Shown here: piece by piece, positions 9,246 through 17,753 of the stretch
How positions within the stretch are numbered: the first letter of the stretch is position 1
How the letters are laid out: each line of letters begins with the position of its first letter
Assembly: GCF_002835935.1 (NCBI RefSeq)
Contig: NZ_PJCF01000002.1
Span: 124,001 to 188,000 of the forward strand
Direction of reading: 5' to 3'
Origin: Paraglaciecola sp. MB-3u-78
GTDB lineage: Bacteria > Pseudomonadota > Gammaproteobacteria > Enterobacterales > Alteromonadaceae
Length of the DNA stretch: 64,000 nucleotides
The notes under the pieces: generated by a model
The model's database searches: none
Told to the model about the DNA's origin: nothing
The model's input: only the letters and a program-made list of their open reading frames with translations
Translations under genes and position numbers: made by a program

Positions 9246-9584
9246 TCAACTAACTAATACGCGAACACGGGCAAGCGCATCATCGATCACTTCTTGTGGA
9301 GCTTTTTCAATGAACGTGATCCCACGACTGTCGTAATCAATCGTTTTGACTTGTTGACACAATACAACTCCTTGGGTCTTGGTACTTTTACCCAATGTCA
9401 CTTCAAAACCATGGCCTCTTATAGCAGATGTGATGGGCGCGACTAGAGCAAGGTGAATTTGCTTATTGAACGGTTCGGGTGATAGCACTAACGCAGGCCG
9501 TCTATGTGCTTGTTCATGCCCCGCTGACGGGTCGAAATCAGTGAAAACAATATCGCCTCGTTTTGGAATATAATGTTTAGTCAT
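9246..9584 (-). CDS. mazF: MazF/PemK-type endoribonuclease toxin
   Basis: The 112-residue protein has the MazF fold signature: YIPKRGDIVFTDFDPSAGHE, then RRPALVLSPEPFN, and APITSAIRGHGFEV. MazF toxins cut mRNA at short motifs when freed from their antitoxin. The start at 9584 gives a one-base overlap (TAATG) with the upstream antitoxin, the expected antitoxin-first order. A longer frame opens upstream, but it would lie inside the antitoxin gene. All core blocks are present, so the toxin is likely active. Confidence 0.9.
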   Translation of the reverse strand: MTKHYIPKRGDIVFTDFDPSAGHEQAHRRPALVLSPEPFNKQIHLALVAPITSAIRGHGFEVTLGKSTKTQGVVLCQQVKTIDYDSRGITFIEKAPQEVIDDALARVRVLVS

Positions 9585-9841
9585 TATATTAATTCTTTCC
9601 CAACAGGCGCAGAGTTCAACCACTGAATAGCATCTTCATCCAAAGCCATAGCGCTAGGCTCACACTTAACTAAAAGCTCATCGAGTGAATATTCAGGTTT
9701 ATTCATCTTCTCTATGACCAAGCGGCCATCAACAACGTTAGCCTGCAATATCTCACCTGAATCAACCCCCAATTCTTTAATCAAAGGCGCAGGGAATACA
9801 GCCCCTTTAGAATTACCAATTTTTCGAATACAAATTTCCAT
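9584..9841 (-). CDS. mazE: MazE-type antitoxin (AbrB/SpoVT fold)
   Basis: The 85-residue protein begins MEICIRKIGNSKGAVFP, a swapped-hairpin AbrB-like DNA-binding motif, and has an acidic C-terminal tail (SLDELLVKCEPSAMALDEDA) that would wrap the toxin. It should bind and inhibit the MazF encoded just after it and repress its own promoter. The ATG at 9841 has an AAGGG ribosome-binding site seven bases upstream; a GTG one codon earlier is the alternative. Confidence 0.88.
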   Translation of the reverse strand: MEICIRKIGNSKGAVFPAPLIKELGVDSGEILQANVVDGRLVIEKMNKPEYSLDELLVKCEPSAMALDEDAIQWLNSAPVGKELI

Positions 9842-9925
9842 CACAAACCCTTTTGTTCTAACAATGTTTAAACCATATCACAACAACCTTAGGTGTCAAC
9901 ATTGTTGCCACATCTGTAGCAACTT

Positions 9926-10146
9926 ATGACAATAGTAAGCATTAGGTTAGACCAAGACTTAGTTGAAAAAGCTACAATTATGGCCAAAGCCCTTAACCGT
10001 AAAACACCAAAACAAATTGAACATTGGCCAAAATTGGTGAAATGATGGAAGATAATCCAGATCTACCATATGAATTTGTAAAACAAGCCATTATTGCAAA
10101 AGCAGAAAAAGAAGCGGGTAAATTAGAGGTTTACGAATTTGGCTAA
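9926..10146 (+). pseudogene. ParD-like antitoxin gene with a one-base deletion
   Basis: The first frame encodes MTIVSIRLDQDLVEKATIMA up to QIEHWPKLVK and a stop. Adding one G at about 10027 (TGGCC to TGGGCC) restores a single frame that continues AKIGEMMEDNPDLPYEFVKQ and ends at 10146. The restored 73-residue protein looks like the ParD-like antitoxins with a ribbon-helix-helix start. The length is one base short of whole codons, agreeing with a single loss. The adjacent toxin is also damaged, so the module is probably dead. Confidence 0.7.
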
Positions 10147-10395
10147 TAGCATCCAAGTATTACAGACCTCTATAGATTTAAAAAAGCGACTATTACGATC
10201 CGTGAATTAATGGGAAACCCTAAACTAGGAGAGCAAAAGAAAGGTAATCTTTCTTTCATGAGAGTCTACAAATTCAAAATGGCAAAACAACTAACGCTAC
10301 TAGGCTACAGTTATGAAGATGGAGCATTAGTTCTTGAGTTAATCACTTTTGGCGCTCACGAAAATTTTAACAGAGATGTCAAAACGCTATTTTGA
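10139..10395 (+). pseudogene. Remnant of a RelE/ParE-family toxin
   Basis: The C-terminal two thirds read GNPKLGEQKKGNLSFMRVYK and then LTLLGYSYEDGALVLELITF and AHENFNRDVK, a strong match in style to RelE/ParE-like toxins paired with ParD-like antitoxins. The first part is broken: one frame reads NSIQVLQTSID from a TTG at 10139, then another frame takes over at FKKA, and roughly a dozen residues of the expected helix are missing before TITIRELMG. This means a deletion plus a frameshift. The TTG overlaps the antitoxin stop, as in an operon. Confidence 0.65.
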
Positions 10396-10438
10396 GTTAC
10401 AACACCACTTTTACCGGTTTGTCAGGTGCAACGCATGG

Positions 10439-11248
10439 TTAGCATTTGGTTGACCAAAGATACATGCTCGACTTCTTGTTTAGTATCTTCAATTCAAAAC
10501 ACTCAGAACAACTTCGTTGAGCAATTCCATAACAGACGTGAAATGGTAACAAATGCTCTTCTCTGGGATGACAATAACGGGCAGAAGGCGCTTTAGCCGA
10601 TTGAGAGAACCTCGCCCTCTTTTCCTTTTCACTGAAACCTGAATTAGAACATGTCTCCAAAAGCCAAGCCTCAAACGCTTCATTCTTTACTTTAGACTCG
10701 TTGGCATCTGATTCAAAAAAAGCCTTCATGTTATGAAATGAAAATCCCAAACCAATTACAAGTAAATCTTTATAATCCAAATTTTGAAGCACCTGCCCTA
10801 TACTTAAGTGCTAATCGGGATCAAGACTGTTAACAAGGGACAGCTGAACGCATGGAATATCCGCATTTGGGTACATTATTTTTAATGGCACAAAAAGGCC
10901 ATGATCGAAACCCCGTTGCTCATTGAGATTAGCGTCAATTCCTGCGCTTTCGAGCAGGTTATAAATCTGCTCCGCTAGCTGAGGATCCCCAACACAAGGG
11001 TATTCAATTTCGTACGATTCTTGTGGAAATCCGTAATAATCGTAAATTAAACTTGGCTTATCGCCGGAAGTAATAGTCGGTAAGGTTTCCTCCCAATGTG
11101 CACTAACCACAATGATAGCCGATGGCTTAATTATTTTAGTAGCAATGTCTTGTAGACAATTCACCATCTCTTTGTGACCTTCATCGCCAAGCAGTGTCAT
11201 TGGCCCACCACCATGAGATATGAATAGTATATTTGGACTATGTTTCAC
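10439..11248 (-). pseudogene. ygiD: YgiD-type extradiol dioxygenase, in-frame TAG stop
   Basis: The first 145 codons encode the start of a DODA-type (LigB superfamily) dioxygenase: LFISHGGGPMTLL, VVSAHWEE, and RGFDHGLFVPLKIMYP, with the histidines expected to bind zinc or iron. After NSLDPD there is a TAG at 10811-10813, and the same frame continues directly with HLSIGQVLQNLDY, GLGFSFHN and ARYCHPREEHLLPFHVCYG to 10439. One base change would restore a protein of about 269 residues, the usual length. Members open aromatic rings such as DOPA. Unless the stop is read through, the product lacks the conserved second half. A sequencing error is also possible. Confidence 0.8.
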
Positions 11249-11378
11249 TGAGACATACCTTTTGAGTTAATATTAACTCCAAGCTAAGTGGAAAATACAA
11301 TTTGGTTAAATGTGCGAGACACGAGCGCGAGCCAACTGTAGTTTTTCCGCTTAGGCGCCTTATTATATTTAATGTACG

Positions 11379-11748
11379 CTAAAAAGTGTAGGTTACGCCT
11401 AGATTAGTGCTTTTCCAACTAGACGAATCATCAATGCCAATGCTCAGTTCAGGCAATACCTGATAATCAATAAACAAAGTAAATGCTTCTGTTATTTGAT
11501 AATTCAAACCAGTACCGTAGGTAAAGCCATTTTCAGAGTGTTTAATAATATGTGGACAACGCCTCGGCACATAATACTAGTTTTGCTTTCTCCGGCAGAG
11601 TTAAATTCTCCAACATTTATATTAGAGCCAGCCATATTCTTCAAAGATGAGATGTTATCAACAGATACAGCATAGCGATTAACTGAGTACGTTTATCAAC
11701 CTGAAACACCTAAAAGAACTAGTGTAACTATGCCTAATTTTTTAACAT
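11379..11748 (-). pseudogene. Remnant of secreted/outer-membrane protein genes
   Basis: An ATG at 11748 starts a signal-peptide-like sequence if one A is added to an A6 run: MLKK followed by LGIVTLVLLGVSG. Without it the frame stops at once. Further stops follow, then coding-like sequence (VGEFNSAGESKTSI), and finally an open frame ending LSIGIDD...STNLGVTYTF. That ending, with alternating hydrophobic residues and terminal Phe, is typical of OmpA-like barrel proteins. Two different proteins may have been fused by a deletion near 11570. No functional product is expected. Confidence 0.5.
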
Positions 11749-11886
11749 ATTAATATTTCCTTTTTTTGTTTTTAATATCCGACTTACTTCGAATGAGTCA
11801 TAACGCCCAAAGCGCCGGAAAACACGAATGCTTTAGCGCAGCTAGTGAGTGGTTTTCGGATGATTTGGTTTTTATGTTTTGACAAC

Positions 11887-12126
11887 TTAAATAACATCAA
11901 TTTTTTTGAAGACTTTATGAACTGAATAACCAATAAGTGTTAAAGGGATTGCCACTATCCAGAGTAATAATGAAGCCAATACGATTGGAGATTGATCACC
12001 TGCCGCACCAATAATCAGGCCGAGACCTACACCAAACAAAAGCATTAATATTGGCATCAACACCAAATAGACTTTAATTTCGGCTTTTGACTCGTTGAGA
12101 TAATATTTTGCAATCATACTCTGCAT
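11887..12126 (-). CDS. Small two-helix membrane protein
   Basis: The 79-residue product starts MQSMIAKYYLNESKAEIK and has two hydrophobic helices, about 20-42 and 50-70, joined by a short loop, with a basic C-terminus (HKVFKKIDVI). I chose the ATG at 12126 because AAAGGAG lies eight bases before it; a longer frame up to 12189 lacks a better site. The family is not recognised. A location in the inner membrane is the only safe statement. Confidence 0.55.
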   Translation of the reverse strand: MQSMIAKYYLNESKAEIKVYLVLMPILMLLFGVGLGLIIGAAGDQSPIVLASLLLWIVAIPLTLIGYSVHKVFKKIDVI

Positions 12127-12515
12127 TTCTTTAACTCCTTTAAAAACATAATAAATATCACTAACACGCAAAAGCCCGTACTTAAACACGAGCTTTTACC
12201 GTATATATATTTAACCCTATTTTAGACATAGAGGGGAAGTTATTACAACACATAGGATTTTTCAAAAAATAGAAACTATCCATAGGGGAAATACGTTAAT
12301 TACCCGTAATTTTGCATCTATACAGGTATGAGCATATTACTGAATATAAATACAAGTGGAATAATAATTAGAATTGAGCCGAGAAAATAACTTGGACACT
12401 AATGATAAGCGATGAATTAAACTAAAATTAACCATAATAATCTCCCACCTGGGCATTTTCTACTGTTATGGTGCACTCCCCCTTAGATGTACTTACTTGA
12501 AGGAATTAAAATAAA
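12127..12515. other. Intergenic region between divergent genes
   Basis: This AT-rich region separates the small membrane gene from the spermidine-synthase-like gene. An imperfect inverted repeat (AAAAGC ... GCTTTT, about 12168-12196) lies close to the former. No gene is seen. Confidence 0.35.
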
Positions 12516-13277
12516 ATGGATATCAAGGGAACCTGTATCTCATCAACGATAGATGAACACGGCCCAATATATGTTTACCAAAATAGGACCTGCCGGATCC
12601 TTAGCTTTGATGGAAAAATTTATCAAAGTAGCATGAAACTCAATGACATTAATGGATTACATCTCGGTTACACCCAAGCCATGATGGCAGCTTTACTTTT
12701 TATCCCACGGGTAAACACAGCAACCATCATGGGACTTGGTGCCGGCTCAATGGTTAAGAAGCTGCTCAGTAGTTTCTCTGAGTTGAATATGCACGCAATT
12801 GAATACCGCGAAGCTGTTGCTAAAGTTTCCAAAGAATATTTTTACTTACCCGACACTGAGCGCCTCTTCATTCATATAGACGATGCAGCTAACTATATAA
12901 AAAAAACCAAGATAAAAAGCGACATTATCTTTTCAGACCTATACAACTCACAAGGAATGGAGCCCAAACAGGTCGAATCATCCTACTTGCGTGATTGTAA
13001 AAATGCACTCAACAAACAGGGTATCCTCGTACTCAATATCTGGAATTCGGTAATGAACTCATCAGCAGAGCTAAATGAATTACTCCAACTCGAATTTGAA
13101 AACCAAGTACTGAGTTTCAAAGTCGAAAGTGGAAATATCATAATACTCGCATTTAAAGGCGCCATGCCCTTGATAAATAAAGCCGAACTAATGACTAAAA
13201 GTGAATGGTTGCAAGATAAAATGAACATTCCAATGAAATGTTATGCCAAATTAATCGAGGAGGCCCAAAATTTATGA
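12516..13277 (+). CDS. Spermidine-synthase-like (SpeE fold) protein
   Basis: The 253-residue protein has the methyltransferase-type nucleotide loop MGLGAGSMVKKL (near 72-83), an acidic end to strand 2 (MHAIEYREAV) and the phrase IIFSDLYNSQGMEP where true spermidine synthases have a DxxD-type active loop. The fold is therefore that of the polyamine synthase group. The usual catalytic pattern (DSTDPxGP) is not there, so it may not make spermidine; many bacteria have such methyltransferase-like paralogues of unknown substrate. The start has a GAAGGAATT site upstream. It stands alone on its strand. Confidence 0.7.
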   Translation: MDIKGTCISSTIDEHGPIYVYQNRTCRILSFDGKIYQSSMKLNDINGLHLGYTQAMMAALLFIPRVNTATIMGLGAGSMVKKLLSSFSELNMHAIEYREAVAKVSKEYFYLPDTERLFIHIDDAANYIKKTKIKSDIIFSDLYNSQGMEPKQVESSYLRDCKNALNKQGILVLNIWNSVMNSSAELNELLQLEFENQVLSFKVESGNIIILAFKGAMPLINKAELMTKSEWLQDKMNIPMKCYAKLIEEAQNL

Positions 13278-13495
13278 GCACTCAACATTCCAGACTCTGA
13301 GTTTAATAGCAGTTCGAAATATTTAGGAGAATATGATCGACGTCAAATACGTTAGATTTTACAGAAACTTGTGAGTACGGTTAAAAATATGGCTAAAGAG
13401 TGCGGCTAAAAATTAGGGCGCTGCGTCAAAAAAAGCCATGAGGACACCGCGCGGGATGGAAATAAGAGCAGCGCATACTTGTCAAATAAAGAAAA

Positions 13496-14239
13496 CTAAA
13501 CCGCCGTTTTACTAGACCCCTCCACTGCCCCATTTATCTCAGCCATTTCCTCAACAGTCAAATCCCGCCACTGGCCAACCTTCAACCCCGCCAACCGCAC
13601 AGACATAATTCGAGTACGTTTAAGCTTCACCACTTCATACCCCAAATATTCACACATCCGGCGAATTTGCCGATTTAACCCTTGAGTCAAAACAATGCGA
13701 AACACCATTTTGCTTTGCATGGTCACCTGGCAAGGTTTGGTCACTGTATCTAAGATAGGAATACCGTTGGCCATTTTTTGAATGAAATGCTCTGTTAAAG
13801 GCCGGTTAACCGTCACCACATATTCTTTATCATGGGCATTTTCAGCCCGTAGAATTTTGTTGACGATATCGCCGTCACTGGTCAAAAATATCAAACCTTC
13901 AGAGGGTTTATCTAAGCGGCCTATAGGGAAAATTCTTTGTTTATGACCGATAGCATCCACAATATTACCTTTGATATGTAACTCAGTGGTACAAGTAATC
14001 CCCTCAGGCTTGTGATACGCAATATACACGCGGTCAGCTTTATTGGTGGCACTGGCTTGAATAAGTTGACCATCCACTGTCACCACATCACTTGGCGCCA
14101 CTTTAGTGCCTAATTCGGGGATACTGTCGTTTATTCTGACTCTTTGTTGTTCAATTAATTTATCAGCTTCACGCCTAGAGCTAAAACCTGAATCGCTGAT
14201 AAATTTATTCAGTCGTATTAATGTGGGTGTATTTTCCAT
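13496..14239 (-). CDS. rluF: 23S rRNA pseudouridine synthase RluF
   Basis: The protein begins with an S4 RNA-binding domain (RLNKFISDSGFSSRREADKL) followed by the pseudouridine synthase domain with the catalytic motif PIGRLDKPSEGLIFLT (Asp110), then QGLNRQIRRMCEYLGYEV and LKRTRIMSV. These blocks match the RluF subgroup of the RsuA family, which modifies U2604 of 23S rRNA. The length of 247 is slightly shorter than E. coli RluF. It begins three bases after the DUF349 gene stops and is the last gene of a four-gene cluster. Confidence 0.9.
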   Translation of the reverse strand: MENTPTLIRLNKFISDSGFSSRREADKLIEQQRVRINDSIPELGTKVAPSDVVTVDGQLIQASATNKADRVYIAYHKPEGITCTTELHIKGNIVDAIGHKQRIFPIGRLDKPSEGLIFLTSDGDIVNKILRAENAHDKEYVVTVNRPLTEHFIQKMANGIPILDTVTKPCQVTMQSKMVFRIVLTQGLNRQIRRMCEYLGYEVVKLKRTRIMSVRLAGLKVGQWRDLTVEEMAEINGAVEGSSKTAV

Positions 14240-14242
14240 ATA

Positions 14243-17053
14243 TCAACCCACAAACAAAGGTTCAACTCGCTTAAGTAAAGTGATGTCACTTTTACTTAAG
14301 GAGCCTGCTCTAATCCAATCTTTGAGCAATGACAACATATCTAGACTCTCTCCGGACTGTAACTTCTGAGCCATCAATTGCATTTGAATGGATTGCCGTT
14401 TTTTAGCATCTTTTGGAGGTGAGTCCTGTTGTGCCACTATTTCCATTTTAATGGTTAAATCATGTCGATCAGTATTCTCACTCAGCTCACGAAAACATTG
14501 TTGCCACTGCTTGCTTAACGTCGCCACCCCTTCTGGTATTTCGCTATCCGTTTGCCACATTTTTAATGCACTAAACAAATCTTGATATGCTTGGCCTTTA
14601 GCAGATTTAACCAACTCTGTTAATTTTAGCTGTTGCTGCTCAACAAGGGTTTGGACACGCTGTTCCAACACCCGACGTTCAGGCATCGGCAAAGTGGCTA
14701 TCGTATCAATAACAGTGTGTTTATCCTGTAAAGCACTTTGCACACCGGCCTTATCACCCGCACTACCGAGCAATGTTTCAAGCTGGGTAACTTGCCCTTT
14801 GACTAACGCTACTTGCTCTTTAAGTTGTGATTTTTCTTGTTGATTCGCCTCAGCTTTTTTGGCGAATATACTGTCATTCACCTTTCTAAAAGCAGGCCAT
14901 AATTCAGCTTCGGCCTTTTTGCCTGCATGTTCGATGGTTTTCCAAGTCTGTTGCAGTTTCTTCGCTTGCTCTATGGCTTCATTCACCGGCTCAAGCTCTA
15001 ACAGCTTCTCAGCTTTGATTAACAATGCCTGCTTTTGCTCAGCGTTGTCTTGATAGAAAGCCGACACTTTATTTCTGAGTGGGTTTAGTAGCTGTTGATA
15101 ATTATCGTACAAGGCGTTGCGCTGCTTAAAGTCGACCTCACCGATGTTCTTCCATTTTTGCTGCACACTTCTTAAGCTTTTAGTCAGTTCGGCAACGCCG
15201 CCATCGTTCTCACCTAAGGCTTTAATCTCCGCCAAAACTTGTTGTTTAGCCAACATGTTTTGCTCACGTTGCTGTTGCTGTTTATCATAAAACTCACGGC
15301 ATGGCGCAAAGGCTTTTTCAATCGCGCTTTCAAAGGCTTCATTTAACGCTTGGTCAGACTCGGTATCTGTTTTGCCTAAGCTATTCCATTGATAACGAAA
15401 AGATTTAATAGCTGAAGACTGAGCATCAATATCTAAGGGATGCTCGATTAAAGCCTGCACTTCATTTAGAAGCGCTGGTTTGCGAGGAGCGGCAATGTAA
15501 TCTTGCCAGTCTTTTAAGTTTTCAATTTGCTCTTTAACCGAACTGAAGGTCCGCTCAAGTTGCCCTTGTTGTTTCTCAGGTAAAACATTGAACCAGTTTT
15601 GTACCTTTTGATACAACACCATTGCCACTTTAAACTTACCTTGGTTAATTAGGCTTTCAATGGCTCTTAATTTATTTCTACAACGAGAAACTTCGCCATC
15701 CAATTGGTTTTTTAAGGCTTTTATTGCCTGTTGCCACAGTTTAAAACGTTCATTCCACTGCTGGGTCAAGCTAACAGGAATATGTGCCTGATAGCTAGCA
15801 ACTGTATTCCGCCATTCTTGTCTTTGTTCTCTCAGGTATTCTTCTGCGGCTTCAATTTGGCTGGCATCATCTGGTAATGACAAAGCTGCAAACGTTTCTA
15901 ACAAGTCCATCCCCAACTTAATAGCTTGTTGAAACTGCGGAAGGTGCGTTAAGGTATTTAAGCTAGACAATAATTGATTGTTTAGTTGTTCTAAACATCT
16001 GTGAGCCACTTGATTAGAAGCTGGTATCTGACTCGTTAGTTCTTGTAGCTTCTCAATGTATGCATTCACTTTTTGAACAAAGGTTTCCACTTCAGATGGA
16101 CTAATTTCACTGATCCGTGTTGTCAGTTGTTTAGACAGTTCAGCTAAGCTTTGCTCAACTTCAACCAACAGTGTATGCATGCGTTGACTTAATTCCAACT
16201 CATCTTGCTGTGCTTGCCACTGGGGTATTAACAATGCAACAGTGCGTTCAACCCGGGTGGTGATGTCTGCATGTTTTTGTTCAATTTCAGCACGTTTTAA
16301 CTCTGACAAACAATCAAAGCGTTCAGCTATTTGGGTGTACTGCTGAGTTAGCCCCGTTTGCTGCCGTTGAATGAGTAATAAATCGTTGCGATCTTTTAAA
16401 GCAAGCATACGAGACAATACCATTTTCACTTGCTGTTCAACTTCAAGCGGCGCTTGCTCTGCCGTCAACCAACCTTGAAGTGTTTCATTGGCGAATTCTT
16501 TTAAGACAATGGAAGATGTCTTTTTCTGTATTTTAATGAGTAACTTACGGGACTGTACACCATCGGTTAGGGTGTGCAATATTGCAGTTTGCAGGCCTTC
16601 ATTTTGAGTATTAAACAATAACTTTTCTTGCAGTTGCGGCTTTTCTGCTTTTTGCAGTAACTTCATAGCAAGTTCAGTGTCTTGTTGTATCCATTGCTGC
16701 CCAAGTAACTTTTCGATTAAACCTATGTCACGGGTTTCAAGAATAAAATTGCGTTTTTCTTGCTCTGTTAACGCTTCGTTTTGCCCATCTAACAAGATGT
16801 TTTCAACAAACTGTTGGGATTTTTTCTGGACTCTATCGTTTGTGGCAATCTCTGACATTTTGTACCAAAGCACAAAACTATCAAGCTTATTTAAGGCAGC
16901 CAGACTGACACCCACATCGGAGTCATTAAAAGCCAGTTCGTGCAACACTGTTTTATGCTGTGGATCTTGTTTATTCAGATTTTCTATTGCTTGAAGGCGT
17001 ACCTGAGGATCAGGATTTTGATGTTTGGAACGAAAAAGGTGCTTAAAGATCAT
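14243..17053 (-). CDS. DUF349-repeat coiled-coil protein
   Basis: The 936-residue protein is almost wholly helical, rich in Gln, Glu and Lys, with several DUF349 repeats recognisable by the spacing of Trp residues (FRYQWNSLGKT, VQQKWKNIGEVDFKQ, LQQTWKTIEHAGKK). The N-terminal region looks like HEAT-type helical repeats (DPQVRLQAIENLNKQDPQHK). There is no signal peptide or membrane helix, so it is cytoplasmic. The function of DUF349 proteins is not established. Its ATG overlaps the end of yeaC by 11 bases, and rluF follows closely, implying one transcript. Confidence 0.85.
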   Translation of the reverse strand: MIFKHLFRSKHQNPDPQVRLQAIENLNKQDPQHKTVLHELAFNDSDVGVSLAALNKLDSFVLWYKMSEIATNDRVQKKSQQFVENILLDGQNEALTEQEKRNFILETRDIGLIEKLLGQQWIQQDTELAMKLLQKAEKPQLQEKLLFNTQNEGLQTAILHTLTDGVQSRKLLIKIQKKTSSIVLKEFANETLQGWLTAEQAPLEVEQQVKMVLSRMLALKDRNDLLLIQRQQTGLTQQYTQIAERFDCLSELKRAEIEQKHADITTRVERTVALLIPQWQAQQDELELSQRMHTLLVEVEQSLAELSKQLTTRISEISPSEVETFVQKVNAYIEKLQELTSQIPASNQVAHRCLEQLNNQLLSSLNTLTHLPQFQQAIKLGMDLLETFAALSLPDDASQIEAAEEYLREQRQEWRNTVASYQAHIPVSLTQQWNERFKLWQQAIKALKNQLDGEVSRCRNKLRAIESLINQGKFKVAMVLYQKVQNWFNVLPEKQQGQLERTFSSVKEQIENLKDWQDYIAAPRKPALLNEVQALIEHPLDIDAQSSAIKSFRYQWNSLGKTDTESDQALNEAFESAIEKAFAPCREFYDKQQQQREQNMLAKQQVLAEIKALGENDGGVAELTKSLRSVQQKWKNIGEVDFKQRNALYDNYQQLLNPLRNKVSAFYQDNAEQKQALLIKAEKLLELEPVNEAIEQAKKLQQTWKTIEHAGKKAEAELWPAFRKVNDSIFAKKAEANQQEKSQLKEQVALVKGQVTQLETLLGSAGDKAGVQSALQDKHTVIDTIATLPMPERRVLEQRVQTLVEQQQLKLTELVKSAKGQAYQDLFSALKMWQTDSEIPEGVATLSKQWQQCFRELSENTDRHDLTIKMEIVAQQDSPPKDAKKRQSIQMQLMAQKLQSGESLDMLSLLKDWIRAGSLSKSDITLLKRVEPLFVG

Positions 17054-17336
17054 CCTGTTTAAACCGCGCTATTGTTTGAATGTTATTAGAATTTTGTTTG
17101 AGTTCTTGCTGTAGAGATTCGCGACTTCGATGCACAATTTCACCATCAGGGCCAATTGTCATGTGTTGATCGGACTTAAGGACTTTAGCCTGATAATACA
17201 TCACAGCTTGCATAGAAGTGTCCCGTTGCTGTTCAGTCAATGGCGAACCATCCAACCATTTACCTGTTTCTACTGCTTGCAGCAATTTTTCATAAACAGG
17301 CTCAGTCATCGAAGTTAATAACGCAGTATTATCCAT
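17043..17336 (-). CDS. yeaC: YeaC family (DUF1315) protein
   Basis: The 97-residue protein contains the DUF1315 core: PVYEKLLQAVETGKWLDGSP, LTEQQRDTSMQAVM and YYQAKVLKSDQHMTIG. This matches E. coli YeaC in length and order, and its molecular function is unknown. It starts three bases after the zinc-ribbon gene and overlaps the DUF349 gene by 11 bases, so it is translated within the same operon. Confidence 0.88.
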   Translation of the reverse strand: MDNTALLTSMTEPVYEKLLQAVETGKWLDGSPLTEQQRDTSMQAVMYYQAKVLKSDQHMTIGPDGEIVHRSRESLQQELKQNSNNIQTIARFKQDDL

Positions 17337-17339
17337 TGT

Positions 17340-17666
17340 TTAATCAGACCTTTTTAATATTATTAACCGAACACGATTAACTATGTACCAAACAAAGCCA
17401 AGAACCGAAAGGCCTATAGCAATATTATATTGCAACCCATCGGGTGTAGCCCCTCCCCAATACATAAAACCAAAACCCGACACAAATAACAACATCGCTA
17501 TCATGGATTGCATTTGGATATTCTGACTTTTCAGATACTTATTTAGGTTTTGCTTGCGTGCGATGTCTTCAGCGTTGGCAGTACCTAGCTTAAAATCACA
17601 ATGCTGACAGGTTTGTGCTTTATCCGATATTTTTTTACTACAAGAAGGGCAATCTATTAATGCCAT
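17340..17666 (-). CDS. Zinc-ribbon membrane protein
   Basis: The 108-residue protein starts MALIDCPSCSKKISDKAQ and continues TCQHCDF, giving a CxxC...CxxC zinc ribbon in residues 6-26. Two hydrophobic segments follow (about 53-72 and 80-98), and the tail is basic. It is likely anchored in the inner membrane with the ribbon in the cytoplasm. The function is unknown. A GGAGAAAAAGGT site precedes the ATG. It is the first gene of the cluster with yeaC, DUF349 and rluF. Confidence 0.75.
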   Translation of the reverse strand: MALIDCPSCSKKISDKAQTCQHCDFKLGTANAEDIARKQNLNKYLKSQNIQMQSMIAMLLFVSGFGFMYWGGATPDGLQYNIAIGLSVLGFVWYIVNRVRLIILKRSD

Positions 17667-17713
17667 ACCTTTTTCTCCAAACTTACATAAACAGAATTCG
17701 AGTTAAAACAGAA

Positions 17714-17736
17714 AAGCGCGACAACTAGCCGCGCTT
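17714..17736 (-). terminator. Terminator of the AGCS symporter gene
   Basis: AAGCGCG and CGCGCTT form a seven-base-pair stem with a nine-base loop, 17 bases after the symporter stop. On the minus strand the stem is followed by TTCTGTTTT. It separates this gene from the zinc-ribbon cluster. Confidence 0.75.
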
Positions 17737-17753
17737 CAAATAACCTTAAAAAA

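Noticed and set aside
12516-13277. True spermidine synthase
   Set aside because: The nucleotide loop fits the fold, but the active-site motif typical of SpeE is not seen, so only a fold-level name is given.
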